From contig NZ_JANFDG010000039.1 of the NCBI RefSeq assembly GCF_024609765.1, forward strand, positions 1 to 38,408: a stretch of 38,408 bases of DNA. The letters run 5' to 3'. Source of the DNA: Shinella pollutisoli. GTDB lineage: Bacteria; Pseudomonadota; Alphaproteobacteria; Rhizobiales; Rhizobiaceae. The notes beneath the pieces were generated by a model, which made no database searches, was not told where the DNA came from, and saw only the letters and a program-made list of their open reading frames with translations. The position numbers and the translations under genes are program-made. Position 1 is the first letter of the stretch. Every line of letters begins with the position of its first letter. Below, piece by piece: positions 15,001 to 25,028 of this stretch.

Positions 15001-16494
15001 TCAGTCGCCTTGCCGGGCCGGCTCTTCGAACAGCCCGGAAAGTGTCTCGTCGATCGTCAGGAACTGGCGGTATCGCTCCTCGTAGAGGTCCCGCAGCGCC
15101 GGGTCCGGCTCGCTCGACCGGGTCACGCGGCACATGGCCCGCACGGCCGTCGGAAGGTCGCGGTGCAGGCCGGCGGCGACCGACGCGCAGATCGCCGTGC
15201 CGAGCGCGCCGAGCTCGTCGCCCTCGCACACCTCCACCGGCATGCCGCACACGTCGGCGAATATCTGCGTCCATGCCCGGCTCTTGGACGCCCCGCCGGC
15301 AAGGCGGATGACCTTCGGCCGGCGCGGCGCGACGAAGGCGGCGACCTCTTCCCCGTGCCGGCGGTGCCGGAAGGCGACGCCCTCGTAGATCGCCCGCAGC
15401 ATCGAGCCGCGATCGTCCGAATTGACGAGCCCCACGAAGGCGCCGCGGCGCGGCTGGGGGCCGTTGACATAGGGAAGGAAATGGCAGCGCCTCCCGGCGA
15501 CCCCGCTTGCGGCCACCAGCCGGTTGGCCTCCTCGAAGGTCACGCCGCCGCCCGCCGCGCGGGAGAGATACCATGTGAGGTTTCCCGCCGATGTGGGGCT
15601 TCCGGCCGCCAGCAGCCGGCAGGCGCGGTCGCGGTGCAGCATGTTGAGAATGGGCGGGCGCCCCTCGGCCCGGCCGTCCGCCTCGACGGCATTGATCGAC
15701 CAGGTCCCGGCGATCATCGTCAAGACATCGTCGCCGATGGCGCCGGAGCCGAGGACGCAGGCGCTCACGTCCATCATGCCCGCGACGACGGGCGTCCCTT
15801 CGAGAAGCCCCGTTTCCGCCGCCGCGGCCCGGCTCACCGTCCCGGCGACCGCCGAGTTCTCCACGACGGGCGGCAGGCGTTCGAAGAATTCCGGAATGCC
15901 GAGCCGCCCGAACAGGTCCGGATCGTAGCCGCCCGCCTCGAGGTTGAACAATCCGCCGCCGCTGGCGTCCGTCGGATCCGTTGCCGCGACGCCGGTCAGG
16001 CGCATGCGCAGGAAATCCTTGCAGGGCAGCGCGAAGCGCGTCCGCCGGACCGTTTCCGGCTCGTGGCGGGCGAGCCATGCGAGCTGCATAACCGTCTGCC
16101 CGCCCCACAGGCGATGGCCGGTGACGGCTTCGATTTCACCGGCCGTTCCGTCCTCGACCAGCGCATCGACGAGAGGCTGGGCGCGATGGTCGACGGAAAC
16201 GATGCCGTCCCGCGTCGGCCTGCCGTCCGCGTCGACGAGGAAAACGCCGTTGCCGAAGCCCGTGCAGCCGACGATCGCGATCCTCTCGGCCGGGATGACG
16301 CTTGCGGTGAGCTCGCGGATGGCGCGCGCGGTTCCCTGCCAGAAGGGTTCCGCCTCCCGTTCCACCCAGCCGTTCGGGCGATGCAACGTGGCGACGTCGA
16401 TCGCTTTCAGGGCCACCAGCCGGCCCTCGCCGTCGAAAACCGCGGCCTTGACCGCCGTGCCGCCCGCGTCGATCGAAAGGAAGAGATCACGCAT
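15001..16494 (-). CDS. FGGY-family carbohydrate kinase (polyol or ketose kinase)
   Basis: The 497-residue protein has the two-domain actin-like fold of FGGY kinases: the phosphate-1 motif DAGGTAVKAAVFD (9 to 21), WVEREAEPFW (43 to 52) and the likely catalytic Asp242 in AGMMDVSA. A C-terminal nucleotide-binding glycine motif reads RLAGGASKSRAW. Overall it is closer in pattern to L-xylulokinase-type members than to glycerol kinase. It phosphorylates a polyol or ketose with ATP in the cytoplasm. Its start overlaps the 3' end of the GlpD-family gene by 8 bases, so the two enzymes are translationally coupled. This supports the order kinase then dehydrogenase on one intermediate. The exact substrate is unknown. 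Confidence 0.88.
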   Translation of the reverse strand: MRDLFLSIDAGGTAVKAAVFDGEGRLVALKAIDVATLHRPNGWVEREAEPFWQGTARAIRELTASVIPAERIAIVGCTGFGNGVFLVDADGRPTRDGIVSVDHRAQPLVDALVEDGTAGEIEAVTGHRLWGGQTVMQLAWLARHEPETVRRTRFALPCKDFLRMRLTGVAATDPTDASGGGLFNLEAGGYDPDLFGRLGIPEFFERLPPVVENSAVAGTVSRAAAAETGLLEGTPVVAGMMDVSACVLGSGAIGDDVLTMIAGTWSINAVEADGRAEGRPPILNMLHRDRACRLLAAGSPTSAGNLTWYLSRAAGGGVTFEEANRLVAASGVAGRRCHFLPYVNGPQPRRGAFVGLVNSDDRGSMLRAIYEGVAFRHRRHGEEVAAFVAPRRPKVIRLAGGASKSRAWTQIFADVCGMPVEVCEGDELGALGTAICASVAAGLHRDLPTAVRAMCRVTRSSEPDPALRDLYEERYRQFLTIDETLSGLFEEPARQGD

Positions 16495-18178
16495 GCCGGA
16501 CCTCCCGCACGACTTCGTCTGCCGGGGGATGGAACAGGATGGTGCGGAGCCCGAGGCAGGCGTCGACCTGCGCCTGCGCCCAGGCGGCATCCAGTCCGCG
16601 CGCGGCGGCGAGAACGGCGCCGAGCTCGCCGATCACCGCCGGCGTGCAGCGGCCTTCGGCCACGATCTGCATGCGGCGGAGGACGAGATCGTCGAGAAAC
16701 AGCGCCGCCCGCCTCGAGACGAGCCATTCGACCTCCCGCCTCGTGTAGTCCTGAAGGGTCGAAAGCGGCGCGTCCGCCTGCGCGGCGCAGAAGTCGGCAA
16801 CCTCCCGCGCGAGCGCTCCGTAACGTTCCAGCAGCGTCGAGGCCCGCCCCGGCGGCAGGTCGGCGCGGGCGAGGAGACGAACGCGCACGGCGTCGAGACC
16901 GGACGCGCCGGGATAGAGCCGCCGGCGCGTATCGACGATGCGACGGCGGGAAAGCCGATCGAGAATTCGGTCGGCAGCCTGCTCTCCGAACGCGCGGAAC
17001 GTCGTCCACTTGCCGCCGATCAGCGAAAGGACCGGCGTTCCGGTACCGGCGATCCGGTCTTCGGCGATGAGATGGTCGCGGTTGGCCCGGTTGGCGTTCG
17101 CGTGCCCGCCGGCCTGCAGCGGTCGGATGCCGGTGGTCACGGCGGCGATATGGGTTTCATCCACCGCGATATCGTCGAAGAGCTGCGAAATCGCCTGCAG
17201 CAGATAGGCGGTCTCGGACTGCCCGACGGTGTCGTCGTCGGGGTCGTTCACCGGGATCTCGGTCGTGCCGAGGAGCACGGTGCCGTCGAGCGGATAGGAG
17301 ATGACCATCCGTCCCGTCCCGTCGTCGAAATAGAAGGCCCTGCCCGCCATGCGCTCGAAGAGCGCGTCATGGCGCAGAAGCAGGTGCGCGCCCTTGACCG
17401 GGCGGATATAGGCGGTTTCGAGACCGAGGCTCCGGTTGACGGCGTCCACCCACGCGCCTGCGGCATTGACGATCAGCCCGGGACGGACATCGAACGAGGC
17501 TCCCGTCACCGGATCGGCGACGGTGACCAGCCCGTCGGGAGCGCAGGACCAGGAGACGTGGTTGAGGCAGGCGGCCTGCCCGCTGGCGGACAGGGCGTCC
17601 TCGATCATCTCCAGCACCAGTCCTTCCGGATTGCGGATGCGGGCGTCGTAATAGCGGACAAGCGCCTTGTAGCGGGACGCCAGGGCGCGCGGAAAACCGC
17701 TCCGCGACAGGCCGAGGCTATGGGAAGGCAGCACCTTTTCGACGCGGCCCAGGAACTCGTAGAGCAAAAGCGCGCCTTCGAGCGCCACCGCGCTCAGGCG
17801 GGCGTCTTTCGACGGCAGCCCCAGGAAGCGGCGGATCGAGCCGCCGAGGCCGCGCAGATAGTGGGCAAGCGGCACCGCGATTTCCAGCGGAGCCGTGACG
17901 TGCGGGGCGTGCTTGAGCAGGCGGTTGCGCTCGCGCACGGATTCGGCGACGAGCTTGAATTCGCGGTTTTCGAGGTAGCGCAAGCCGCCATGCGCCATGC
18001 GCGAGGACGCGCCGCTGGCCCCCATGCAGAAGTCGGCCCGGTCGACGAGGACCGCGCCGACGGCGTTGAGGGCGAGTTCGCGCAGGACCGCGACCCCGTT
18101 CACGCCGCCGCCGATCACAAGCACGTCGACAGGCATCCCCGACGCCAGGCGCCGGAGGCTTTCCTCCCGGATATTCAT
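16487..18178 (-). CDS. GlpD-family FAD-dependent polyol-phosphate dehydrogenase
   Basis: The 563-residue protein has the FAD-binding Rossmann motif VIGGGVNG (21 to 28) and the GlpD signature SSRMAHGGLRYLE (about 58 to 70). A C-terminal helical domain of about 130 residues is present, as in aerobic glycerol-3-phosphate dehydrogenase. It oxidises a polyol phosphate to a keto phosphate, passing electrons to quinone at the membrane. ATG 18178 has GGGAG 9 bases upstream; a GTG at 18181 is the alternative. First gene of the polyol operon, with promoter and palindrome just upstream. The kinase partner is not typical glycerol kinase and an aldolase is present, so the substrate may be a longer polyol, as for erythritol-phosphate dehydrogenases of this family. 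Confidence 0.88.
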   Translation of the reverse strand: MNIREESLRRLASGMPVDVLVIGGGVNGVAVLRELALNAVGAVLVDRADFCMGASGASSRMAHGGLRYLENREFKLVAESVRERNRLLKHAPHVTAPLEIAVPLAHYLRGLGGSIRRFLGLPSKDARLSAVALEGALLLYEFLGRVEKVLPSHSLGLSRSGFPRALASRYKALVRYYDARIRNPEGLVLEMIEDALSASGQAACLNHVSWSCAPDGLVTVADPVTGASFDVRPGLIVNAAGAWVDAVNRSLGLETAYIRPVKGAHLLLRHDALFERMAGRAFYFDDGTGRMVISYPLDGTVLLGTTEIPVNDPDDDTVGQSETAYLLQAISQLFDDIAVDETHIAAVTTGIRPLQAGGHANANRANRDHLIAEDRIAGTGTPVLSLIGGKWTTFRAFGEQAADRILDRLSRRRIVDTRRRLYPGASGLDAVRVRLLARADLPPGRASTLLERYGALAREVADFCAAQADAPLSTLQDYTRREVEWLVSRRAALFLDDLVLRRMQIVAEGRCTPAVIGELGAVLAAARGLDAAWAQAQVDACLGLRTILFHPPADEVVREVRHA

Positions 18179-18227
18179 CACAATTCGCTCCCGCCCGGCA
18201 GAGGCAAACAGCTCCGCCGCTGCGGCC

Positions 18228-18278
18228 TATATCCCGCAACTATTTATTTTTGTCAATGGTACTTTATTTTTATAAAGT
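18228..18278 (-). promoter_or_regulatory. Promoter and palindromic operator of the polyol operon
   Basis: On the minus strand a perfect -35 box TTGACA (18256 to 18251) is followed after 17 bases by GATATA (18233 to 18228), a fair -10 match. Five bases upstream of the -35 lies the palindrome ACTTTAT-tttt-ATAAAGT (18261 to 18278, 7-bp arms, 4-base spacer). The first gene starts about 50 bases downstream of the -10. The palindrome is a good candidate operator for the SorC-type regulator encoded at the end of the operon. Confidence 0.7.
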
Positions 18279-18358
18279 CAGAAACGTCGGAAATGCACCA
18301 AGCGCCTCTCCTTGTGTGCCATATGGCAAGGCGTTGAAAGGGATCGAATCGCGGACAT

Positions 18359-18380
18359 GCCGCTCGCGGTGGCGAGCGGC
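18359..18380 (-). terminator. Stem-loop downstream of the dehydrogenase relic
   Basis: GCCGCTCGC (18359 to 18367) and GCGAGCGGC (18372 to 18380) form a perfect 9-bp stem with loop ggtg. It lies about 70 bases beyond the relic's stop on the minus strand and upstream of the next operon's promoter. It fits an end-of-operon structure, but no U-run follows. No gene is seen between 18279 and 18448. Confidence 0.5.
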
Positions 18381-18448
18381 GCGACCCTGCTGCCGTCCAT
18401 TTCCATGAAGCAATGCCGGCGCCGGCGGATCAGCCGATTGGCTTCGCG

Positions 18449-18834
18449 CTAGGCCAGCGTGTAGGCGGTCTTGACGGTTGTGTGGAACTCTGCGGCATGG
18501 CGGCCCTGCTCGCGCGGGCCGTGGGAGGAGCCCTTGCGGCCGCCGAAGGGCACGTGGAAGTCGACGCCGGCCGTCGGCAGGTTGACCACCACCATGCCGG
18601 CCTCCGCGTTGCACTTGAAATGCGTGGCATGCTTCAGGCTCGTCGTGGCGATGCCCGACGAAAGCCCGAACGGCGTGTCGTTGGCGACCGCCAGCGCTTC
18701 GTCATAGTCCCTGACCCGGATCACCGCGGCGACCGGCCCGAAGATCTCCTCGCGGGCGATCCGCATCGCGTTCGTCGCCTCGCCGCATCGCTGCCGACCC
18801 ATTCACCGGCAATCAGGTTCCGGTGGATGGTCAT
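18449..18834 (-). pseudogene. Ketoglutarate semialdehyde dehydrogenase relic, internally deleted
   Basis: The start of an aldehyde dehydrogenase, MTIHRNLIAGEWVGSDA (18834 to about 18784), is joined out of frame to its C-terminal about 110 codons. The latter include ATNAMRIAREEIFGPVAAVI, GLSSGIATTSLKHATHF and FGGRKGSSHGPREQG, with end VKTAYTLA. These segments match alpha-ketoglutarate semialdehyde dehydrogenases, which are about 480 residues long. So roughly 350 residues are missing, including the catalytic Cys and NAD-binding core. The deletion also shifts the frame near 18780 to 18800. It lies just downstream of kdgD, its usual functional partner. Product cannot be active. Confidence 0.9.
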
Positions 18835-18897
18835 GGACGCTCCCCGGTCACGCATCTGGTTGGGAGCCGCCCCCGGCCGGAGGCGGCCCCTCCTTCC

Positions 18898-19875
<978 letters not shown>

Positions 19876-21081
19876 TCAGGCGGCCAGCGAACCGACCATC
19901 GCCGCCAGCCGCTCGCAAGCGCCTGCCAGTTCCCGGTCCGACGCGGCGATCGACAGGCGGATGAAGCCCGGCGCGCCGAATGCCGCGCCCGGCACGCTCG
20001 ACACGCCGAACGCATGCAGCAGACGGGAGGCGAAAGCCGTGTCGTCGGCGATCACCTCGCCTGCCGCGGTCCTGCGGCCGAGCAGCTTCTGCACGCCGAT
20101 AAAGGCGTAGAAGGCGCCATCGGGCGGCGTGAATCCGAGCTCGGGGATTACCGCCAGCCGATCGGCGACGATCTTCGCCCGCGCGGCGAAGGTGCCGGAT
20201 GCCCGGCGCACGAAGGCCTGGTCGCCGGTCAGAGCCGCGAGTGCTGCGGCCTGCGCCACGGTGGAGACGGAGCTGACGCTTTGCGACTGCATCTTGCCGA
20301 GTGCCGATATCAGCGCCTTCGGCCCGGCGGCATAGCCGACCCGCCAGCCGGTCATGGCATAGGCCTTGGAGACGCCGTTGACGATCAGGGTCCGCTCGCG
20401 CAGTTCAGGGCAAGCCTCGCCGAAGGAGACGAAGGGCGCGGCCCCCAGCAGGATGTGCTCGTAGATCTCGTCGGAGACCACCAGCACGTCCGGATGGCGC
20501 GCCAGCACGGCGGCGATGGCGCGGTATTCCTCGGCCGAATAGATCGCGCCGGTCGGGTTCGACGGCGAATTCAGCATCAGCCAGCGCGTCCTCGGCGTGA
20601 TCGACGCCTCCAGCCGCTCCGCGCTGATCTTGAAACCCGCCTCCGGACCGCAGGCGACATAGACCGGTTTGCCGCCGTGCAGGGCAACGATATCGCCGTA
20701 GGACACCCAGCAGGGCGTCGGGACGACGACTTCGTCGCCCGACTCGAGCGTGGCAAGGAAGACGTCGAACAGGATCTGCTTGGCGCCGTTCGCCACCATC
20801 ACCTCGTCGACGGCATAATGGAGCCGGTTCTCGACCCTGAACTTCTCGACGATCGCCTGACGTAGGCTCTCCATGCCGGCCGGTACGCCGTAGCGGATCC
20901 GGCCCTTGCGGATGGCCGCGCAGGCGGCGTCGGCGACGTGGGCGGGCGGCTCGAAATCGGGCTCGCCGAGCGACAGGTCGATGATATCGCGCCCTTCCGC
21001 AGCCAGTTTCCGCGCCGCCATGGCAATCGCCATGCTCGCAGAGGATTCGATGGCCGCCGCGCGCTTGTTCTCGAACGTCAT
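19876..21081 (-). CDS. Class I PLP-dependent aminotransferase (aspartate aminotransferase-like)
   Basis: The 401-residue protein is a fold-type I aminotransferase of the aspartate/aromatic group. PLP Lys239 lies in GVSKAYAMTGWRVGY, the NPTG motif at 175 to 178, Asp204 and Tyr207 in VVSDEIYEH, and the carboxylate-binding Arg in FIRLSIA near the C-terminus. The length is standard. It moves an amino group between an amino acid and a 2-oxo acid in the cytoplasm. The gene follows hyuB by 72 bases and precedes kdgD by 69, all on one strand. A role in deaminating the amino acid released by the hydantoinase-type enzyme is plausible. Substrate choice cannot be read from the sequence. Confidence 0.92.
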   Translation of the reverse strand: MTFENKRAAAIESSASMAIAMAARKLAAEGRDIIDLSLGEPDFEPPAHVADAACAAIRKGRIRYGVPAGMESLRQAIVEKFRVENRLHYAVDEVMVANGAKQILFDVFLATLESGDEVVVPTPCWVSYGDIVALHGGKPVYVACGPEAGFKISAERLEASITPRTRWLMLNSPSNPTGAIYSAEEYRAIAAVLARHPDVLVVSDEIYEHILLGAAPFVSFGEACPELRERTLIVNGVSKAYAMTGWRVGYAAGPKALISALGKMQSQSVSSVSTVAQAAALAALTGDQAFVRRASGTFAARAKIVADRLAVIPELGFTPPDGAFYAFIGVQKLLGRRTAAGEVIADDTAFASRLLHAFGVSSVPGAAFGAPGFIRLSIAASDRELAGACERLAAMVGSLAA

Positions 21082-21153
21082 CTTCTCTTTCCTTCGAAGA
21101 CCGGGGGATCGAGCCCGGACGGCGCTTCCGCGCCGCCCGGCCTCGGGGAGGAA

Positions 21154-22791
21154 CTACTTCGCCGGGACGTAGTCGAATTCGACGTCCCGCCTGGCGGCCG
21201 CCGCGTCGCGCTGGTCGGCCGGACCGTACCCGCCGCCGCCGGGAAGCTGCAGGATCAGCCTGCGGCCTGCCGGAACGTGCTGGCGTCCCTTGGTGGCGAG
21301 CCTGGTGCCGTCATCCAGAAGCACCGCCCCGGCCGCACCGTTCTCGCCGCCCTCGCGGCCGCGCGGCGGGTGCTCGACACGGTCGAACATGGCGTTGAAG
21401 TGCATCTCATGCCCCTCGGTCGGCGAGATCTCGACGACCTGGCCGAGGCCGCCGCGGAACTTGCCGGCGCCGCCGGAACCGTCCCGCAGCTCCTTGCGCC
21501 AGAAGATGACCGGGCCGACATGCTCCGTCGCCTCGATCGACATCGAATGCACGCCGCTCGGGAACGCCGTGGCGCTGAGGCCGTCGAGCGTGGAGCGGGC
21601 GCCGGCGCCGCCGCTGTTGAACAGCAGCACCTCGGCCCGCTGGCCGCCATCGGCCGGGGCCTTCTCGCCCGGCAGCGGACGGACGCTGACATGCAGGTTC
21701 CACAGGGCCCCCGCCCCTTCGGCCGGCACCTTGCCCGGCAGCATCTTGTGCACGGCGCCGAGCACGGCGTCGGGCACGAGGTGGCCGAGCACGTGGCGCA
21801 CGGAGACCGGGGCCGGATGCTGCGCGTTGAGGATGCAGTCCTTCGGCGCCGTCACGCGGAACGGCAAGAGGGACGCATGGTTGTTGGGGATCTCCGGCGC
21901 GATCGAGCATTTCATGCCGTAGCAGGCATAGGCCGCCGAATAGATGATCGGGCAATTGATGCCCTTCGGGCTCGGCGGCGACGTGCCCTCGAAATCGGCG
22001 AGGATATGGTCGCCGGCAACGTCGAGGCGCACGACGATGTCGATCGGAGAACCATAGCCGTCGACGCGCATGGTGTTGGAGTAGGAGCCCTTCGGCAGCG
22101 CGGCGATGCGCTCGATCGTGGCATCATAGCTGCGCTTGAAGACGAACTCGCCCAGCGTCTCCAGGTCGTCGAGCCCGAACTCCTCCATCATGTCCATCAG
22201 GCGGCGATGGCCGATCTCGTTGCAGGCCGCCAGCGAATAGACGTCGCCGACCACCTGGTGGCTTTCGCGCACGTTGTTGTGCAGGATGTTGACCAGGTCC
22301 CTGTTGACCTTGCCGCGCTCGGCAAACTTCATGATCGGGACGAAGATGCCTTCCTCGTAGACCTCGTTCGCATCCGGGCCGAAGCCGCGACCGCCGACAT
22401 CCACCACATGCGCCGTGCAGGCGAAGTAGCCGACGAGCCGGCCATTGCGGAAGCTCGGGGAAACGACCGTGAAGTCGTGGAGATGACCGGTGCCCTTCCA
22501 CGGATCGTTGGTGATGTAGACGTCGCCTTCGAAGATGTTCCCGGGACCGATGTCGCGGATAAAATGGCCGACGGCCTCGGCCATCGCGTTGACGTGGCCC
22601 GGCGTGCCGGTAACCGCCTGGGCGATCATCAGGCCGCCGCGGTTGAAGACGCCGGCGGACAGGTCCCCCGATTCGCGAACGCTGGTGGAAAAGGCGGTGC
22701 GGATGAGGGTGACGGCCTGTTCCTCGACGACGGAGATCAGCCGGTTCCACATTATCTGCATGCGGACGTCGGAAAGTGCGTTGGTTTTCAT
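21154..22791 (-). CDS. Hydantoinase/oxoprolinase family protein, subunit B
   Basis: The 545-residue product has hallmarks of HyuB-type subunits: IMWNRLISVVEEQAVTLIRT near the start, SVRESGDLSAGVF, VYITNDPWKGTGHLHDF, and a C-terminal region rich in glycine with GGAGKFRGGLGQVVEI. These proteins work with HyuA in ATP-dependent opening of hydantoin or lactam rings (N-methylhydantoinase, 5-oxoprolinase) or in acetone/acetophenone-type carboxylation. ATG 22791 is chosen because GGAGGA lies just upstream; a TTG at 22809 would overlap the hyuA stop. The four bases after the hyuA stop hold its ribosome site, so the subunits are coupled. Confidence 0.9.
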   Translation of the reverse strand: MKTNALSDVRMQIMWNRLISVVEEQAVTLIRTAFSTSVRESGDLSAGVFNRGGLMIAQAVTGTPGHVNAMAEAVGHFIRDIGPGNIFEGDVYITNDPWKGTGHLHDFTVVSPSFRNGRLVGYFACTAHVVDVGGRGFGPDANEVYEEGIFVPIMKFAERGKVNRDLVNILHNNVRESHQVVGDVYSLAACNEIGHRRLMDMMEEFGLDDLETLGEFVFKRSYDATIERIAALPKGSYSNTMRVDGYGSPIDIVVRLDVAGDHILADFEGTSPPSPKGINCPIIYSAAYACYGMKCSIAPEIPNNHASLLPFRVTAPKDCILNAQHPAPVSVRHVLGHLVPDAVLGAVHKMLPGKVPAEGAGALWNLHVSVRPLPGEKAPADGGQRAEVLLFNSGGAGARSTLDGLSATAFPSGVHSMSIEATEHVGPVIFWRKELRDGSGGAGKFRGGLGQVVEISPTEGHEMHFNAMFDRVEHPPRGREGGENGAAGAVLLDDGTRLATKGRQHVPAGRRLILQLPGGGGYGPADQRDAAAARRDVEFDYVPAK

Positions 22792-22805
22792 GGGTTGTCC
22801 TCCGT

Positions 22806-24896
22806 TCAAGCCCTTTGCTTGACGCGTACGAGCAGGCAGCCGTCGGCCTGCATGACGACTTCTCGGCTCGCAGTGATGATGGTCGAGGTTTCGCGTTCGG
22901 TGATGACGGCGGGACCGGAAACGAAATCGCCCGGCTTCATGTCGGCGCGCGCGACGATCGACGCCGTCTGGAAGCCGCCGACCTGCACGTCGAAGATCTC
23001 ACGGGTGCCGCGGATGTCTGCCTTGCGGACCTTTGCCGTCCTGCCGATCCTCTCCGGCGGCGCGACCTTCGAGGTGGCGCGCAGCGACCAGCTGACGATC
23101 TCGACGTCGAGACCGTCGATGACGCGCCCGAAGAAGCGCTCGTATTGCTCGTCGAACAGCTTGCGGAACAGCGCGCCGTCGCCATCGGCGTAGTCGCGCA
23201 CGTCGATGGCGACCGGCACTTCCCAGCCCTGGCCGACATAGCGCATGTAGGCCGTGCATTCGAGGTCGGGATCGGCATCCGGCGCGCCGGAGCGCACGAA
23301 GGAGGTCGCCTCCGCGATCAGGTCCGATATCGTCCGGTTGATCGCATGCGCGTCGAAGCGGCTGAGGCGGCTGTAGGCGCTGCGAACGCTCTCGAAGCCG
23401 AAGGGGGCCCGCAGGAAACCGATCGCCGAACCGACGCCGGCGCCCGGCGGGATCAGCAGCTCCGACATGCCGAGCTTCTCGCAAAGGCGGGCGGCATGGA
23501 TCGGGGCCGCGCCGCCGAAGGCGATCATGGTGAACTCGGAGAGTTCCTTGCCGTTTTCCACCGCGTGCATGCGGGCGGCGTTGCTCATGTTCTCGTCGAC
23601 CACCTCGCTGAGGCCGAAGGCGGCGGTCGCGACGTCCGTTTCGAGCTTCGATGCGAGATCCGCATCGATGGCCGCGTCGGATGCCGGGCGGTCGAGCTTC
23701 ATCGTGCCGCCGGCGAACTCGTCGGCGTCCAGGCGTCCGAGGACGAGGTCGGCGTCGGTCACCGTCGGGTTCGCGCCGCCGCGGCCGTAGCAGGCCGGGC
23801 CGGGCTCGGAGCCGGCGCTGTGCGGGCCGACGCGGATCTGGCGCATGCTGTCGACCGTCGCGATCGAGCCGCCGCCGGCACCGATCTCGACCATCTCGAT
23901 GACCGGGATGGAGATCGGCATGCCGCTGCCCTTCTTGAAGCGCCAGGTGCGCGCCACCTCGAACGTCTTGGAAGTCTTCGGCGTCTGCTTCTCGATCAGG
24001 CAGATCTTCGCGGTCGTGCCGCCCATGTCATAGGAAAGCACCTGGTCGAGGCCGTAGCTGCTGGCGATATGCGCCGCGAAGATGGCGCCGCCCGCCGGCC
24101 CGGATTCGAGCAGGCGAACCGGGAATTCGACGGCGCTTTCGACGCTGATGATGCCGCCGCCCGAATGGATCATGAAGACCGGGCAGCGCGTGCCCTCCTC
24201 TGTCAAGCGGCCGACGAGGCGATTGAGGTAGGACGCCATCAGCGGCTTCACGAAGGCATTGGCGCAGACGGTGTTGAAGCGCTGGAACTCGCGCATCTGC
24301 GGCGACACTTCCGACGAGATCGAGACCGCGATGTCGGCCTTCTTCGCGAGGAGGCGGTCACGGACGGCCTTCTCGTGCGCGGCGTTCAGATAGGAGTGGA
24401 TGAAGCCGATGGCGACGCTTTCGTAACCGGCTGCGATGATGCGATCGCAGAGCGCGTCGACTTCGGCGGGATCCAGCGCCTTCAGCACCGATCCGTCCGC
24501 GGCGATGCGCTCGTCGACGACGAAGCGCTCGTTGCGCGGCACGAGCGGCGCCGGCAGCACGATGTCCAGGTCATACTGTTCGAAGCGGCTCTCGGTGCGC
24601 ATCTCGATGACGTCGCGGAAGCCCTTCGTGGTGACGAAGGCGGTTTTCGCGCCGCGCCGCTCGATCAGCGCGTTCGTGGCGAGCGTGGTGCCGTGGATGA
24701 TCGTGTCGATTTCGGAAAGCCGGACACCGGCGACGTCCGCCACCTGGCGGATGCCCTTGACGATCGCGTTCTCGGGATAGGAATAATCGGTCAGTACCTT
24801 GATCGAATGGAGCGTGACGCCTACCTCCATCGCAACGTCGGTGAAGGTGCCGCCGATATCGACACCGACCCTGATCTGCTTGCCATCTTTCGCCAT
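22806..24896 (-). CDS. Hydantoinase/oxoprolinase family protein, subunit A
   Basis: The 696-residue protein begins with an actin-like ATP-binding segment VGVDIGGTFTDVA (about 8 to 20), followed by HGTTLATNALIERRG. It continues with the HyuA catalytic region containing SYDMGGTTAKICLI and GAGGGSIA. Length fits HyuA and the N-terminal half of 5-oxoprolinase. It uses ATP to activate a cyclic amide or imide together with subunit B. The Shine-Dalgarno is poor (GAGTTAGAAA) and a 171-base gap with a strong hairpin separates it from the upstream binding-protein gene. This suggests lower expression than the transporter. The substrate may be a lactam or hydantoin of an amino acid, given the amino-acid importer upstream. 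Confidence 0.9.
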   Translation of the reverse strand: MAKDGKQIRVGVDIGGTFTDVAMEVGVTLHSIKVLTDYSYPENAIVKGIRQVADVAGVRLSEIDTIIHGTTLATNALIERRGAKTAFVTTKGFRDVIEMRTESRFEQYDLDIVLPAPLVPRNERFVVDERIAADGSVLKALDPAEVDALCDRIIAAGYESVAIGFIHSYLNAAHEKAVRDRLLAKKADIAVSISSEVSPQMREFQRFNTVCANAFVKPLMASYLNRLVGRLTEEGTRCPVFMIHSGGGIISVESAVEFPVRLLESGPAGGAIFAAHIASSYGLDQVLSYDMGGTTAKICLIEKQTPKTSKTFEVARTWRFKKGSGMPISIPVIEMVEIGAGGGSIATVDSMRQIRVGPHSAGSEPGPACYGRGGANPTVTDADLVLGRLDADEFAGGTMKLDRPASDAAIDADLASKLETDVATAAFGLSEVVDENMSNAARMHAVENGKELSEFTMIAFGGAAPIHAARLCEKLGMSELLIPPGAGVGSAIGFLRAPFGFESVRSAYSRLSRFDAHAINRTISDLIAEATSFVRSGAPDADPDLECTAYMRYVGQGWEVPVAIDVRDYADGDGALFRKLFDEQYERFFGRVIDGLDVEIVSWSLRATSKVAPPERIGRTAKVRKADIRGTREIFDVQVGGFQTASIVARADMKPGDFVSGPAVITERETSTIITASREVVMQADGCLLVRVKQRA

Positions 24897-25028
24897 TTTC
24901 TAACTCATGCTCCGTAAGCGAGCTGCCATTGCGCCTTGCCCGAAAGGTTCCAATTTCGGCGTGCAGAGGCCTGCCCCCCGCCCGCACGGGCGGAGGCCAA
25001 AAGCTCTTCGGTTGTTGATGTTTCTGGT

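Noticed and set aside
16487-18178. Assignment as plain glycerol-3-phosphate dehydrogenase glpD with glycerol kinase
   Set aside because: The kinase lacks a clear glycerol kinase pattern, only one transporter ATPase is present, and an aldolase follows; glycerol remains possible but is not supported enough for gene symbols.
18279-18448. Possible further gene remnant between the dehydrogenase relic and polyol promoter
   Set aside because: Some short translated stretches look protein-like but none could be matched to a family with confidence; only a hairpin is supported.
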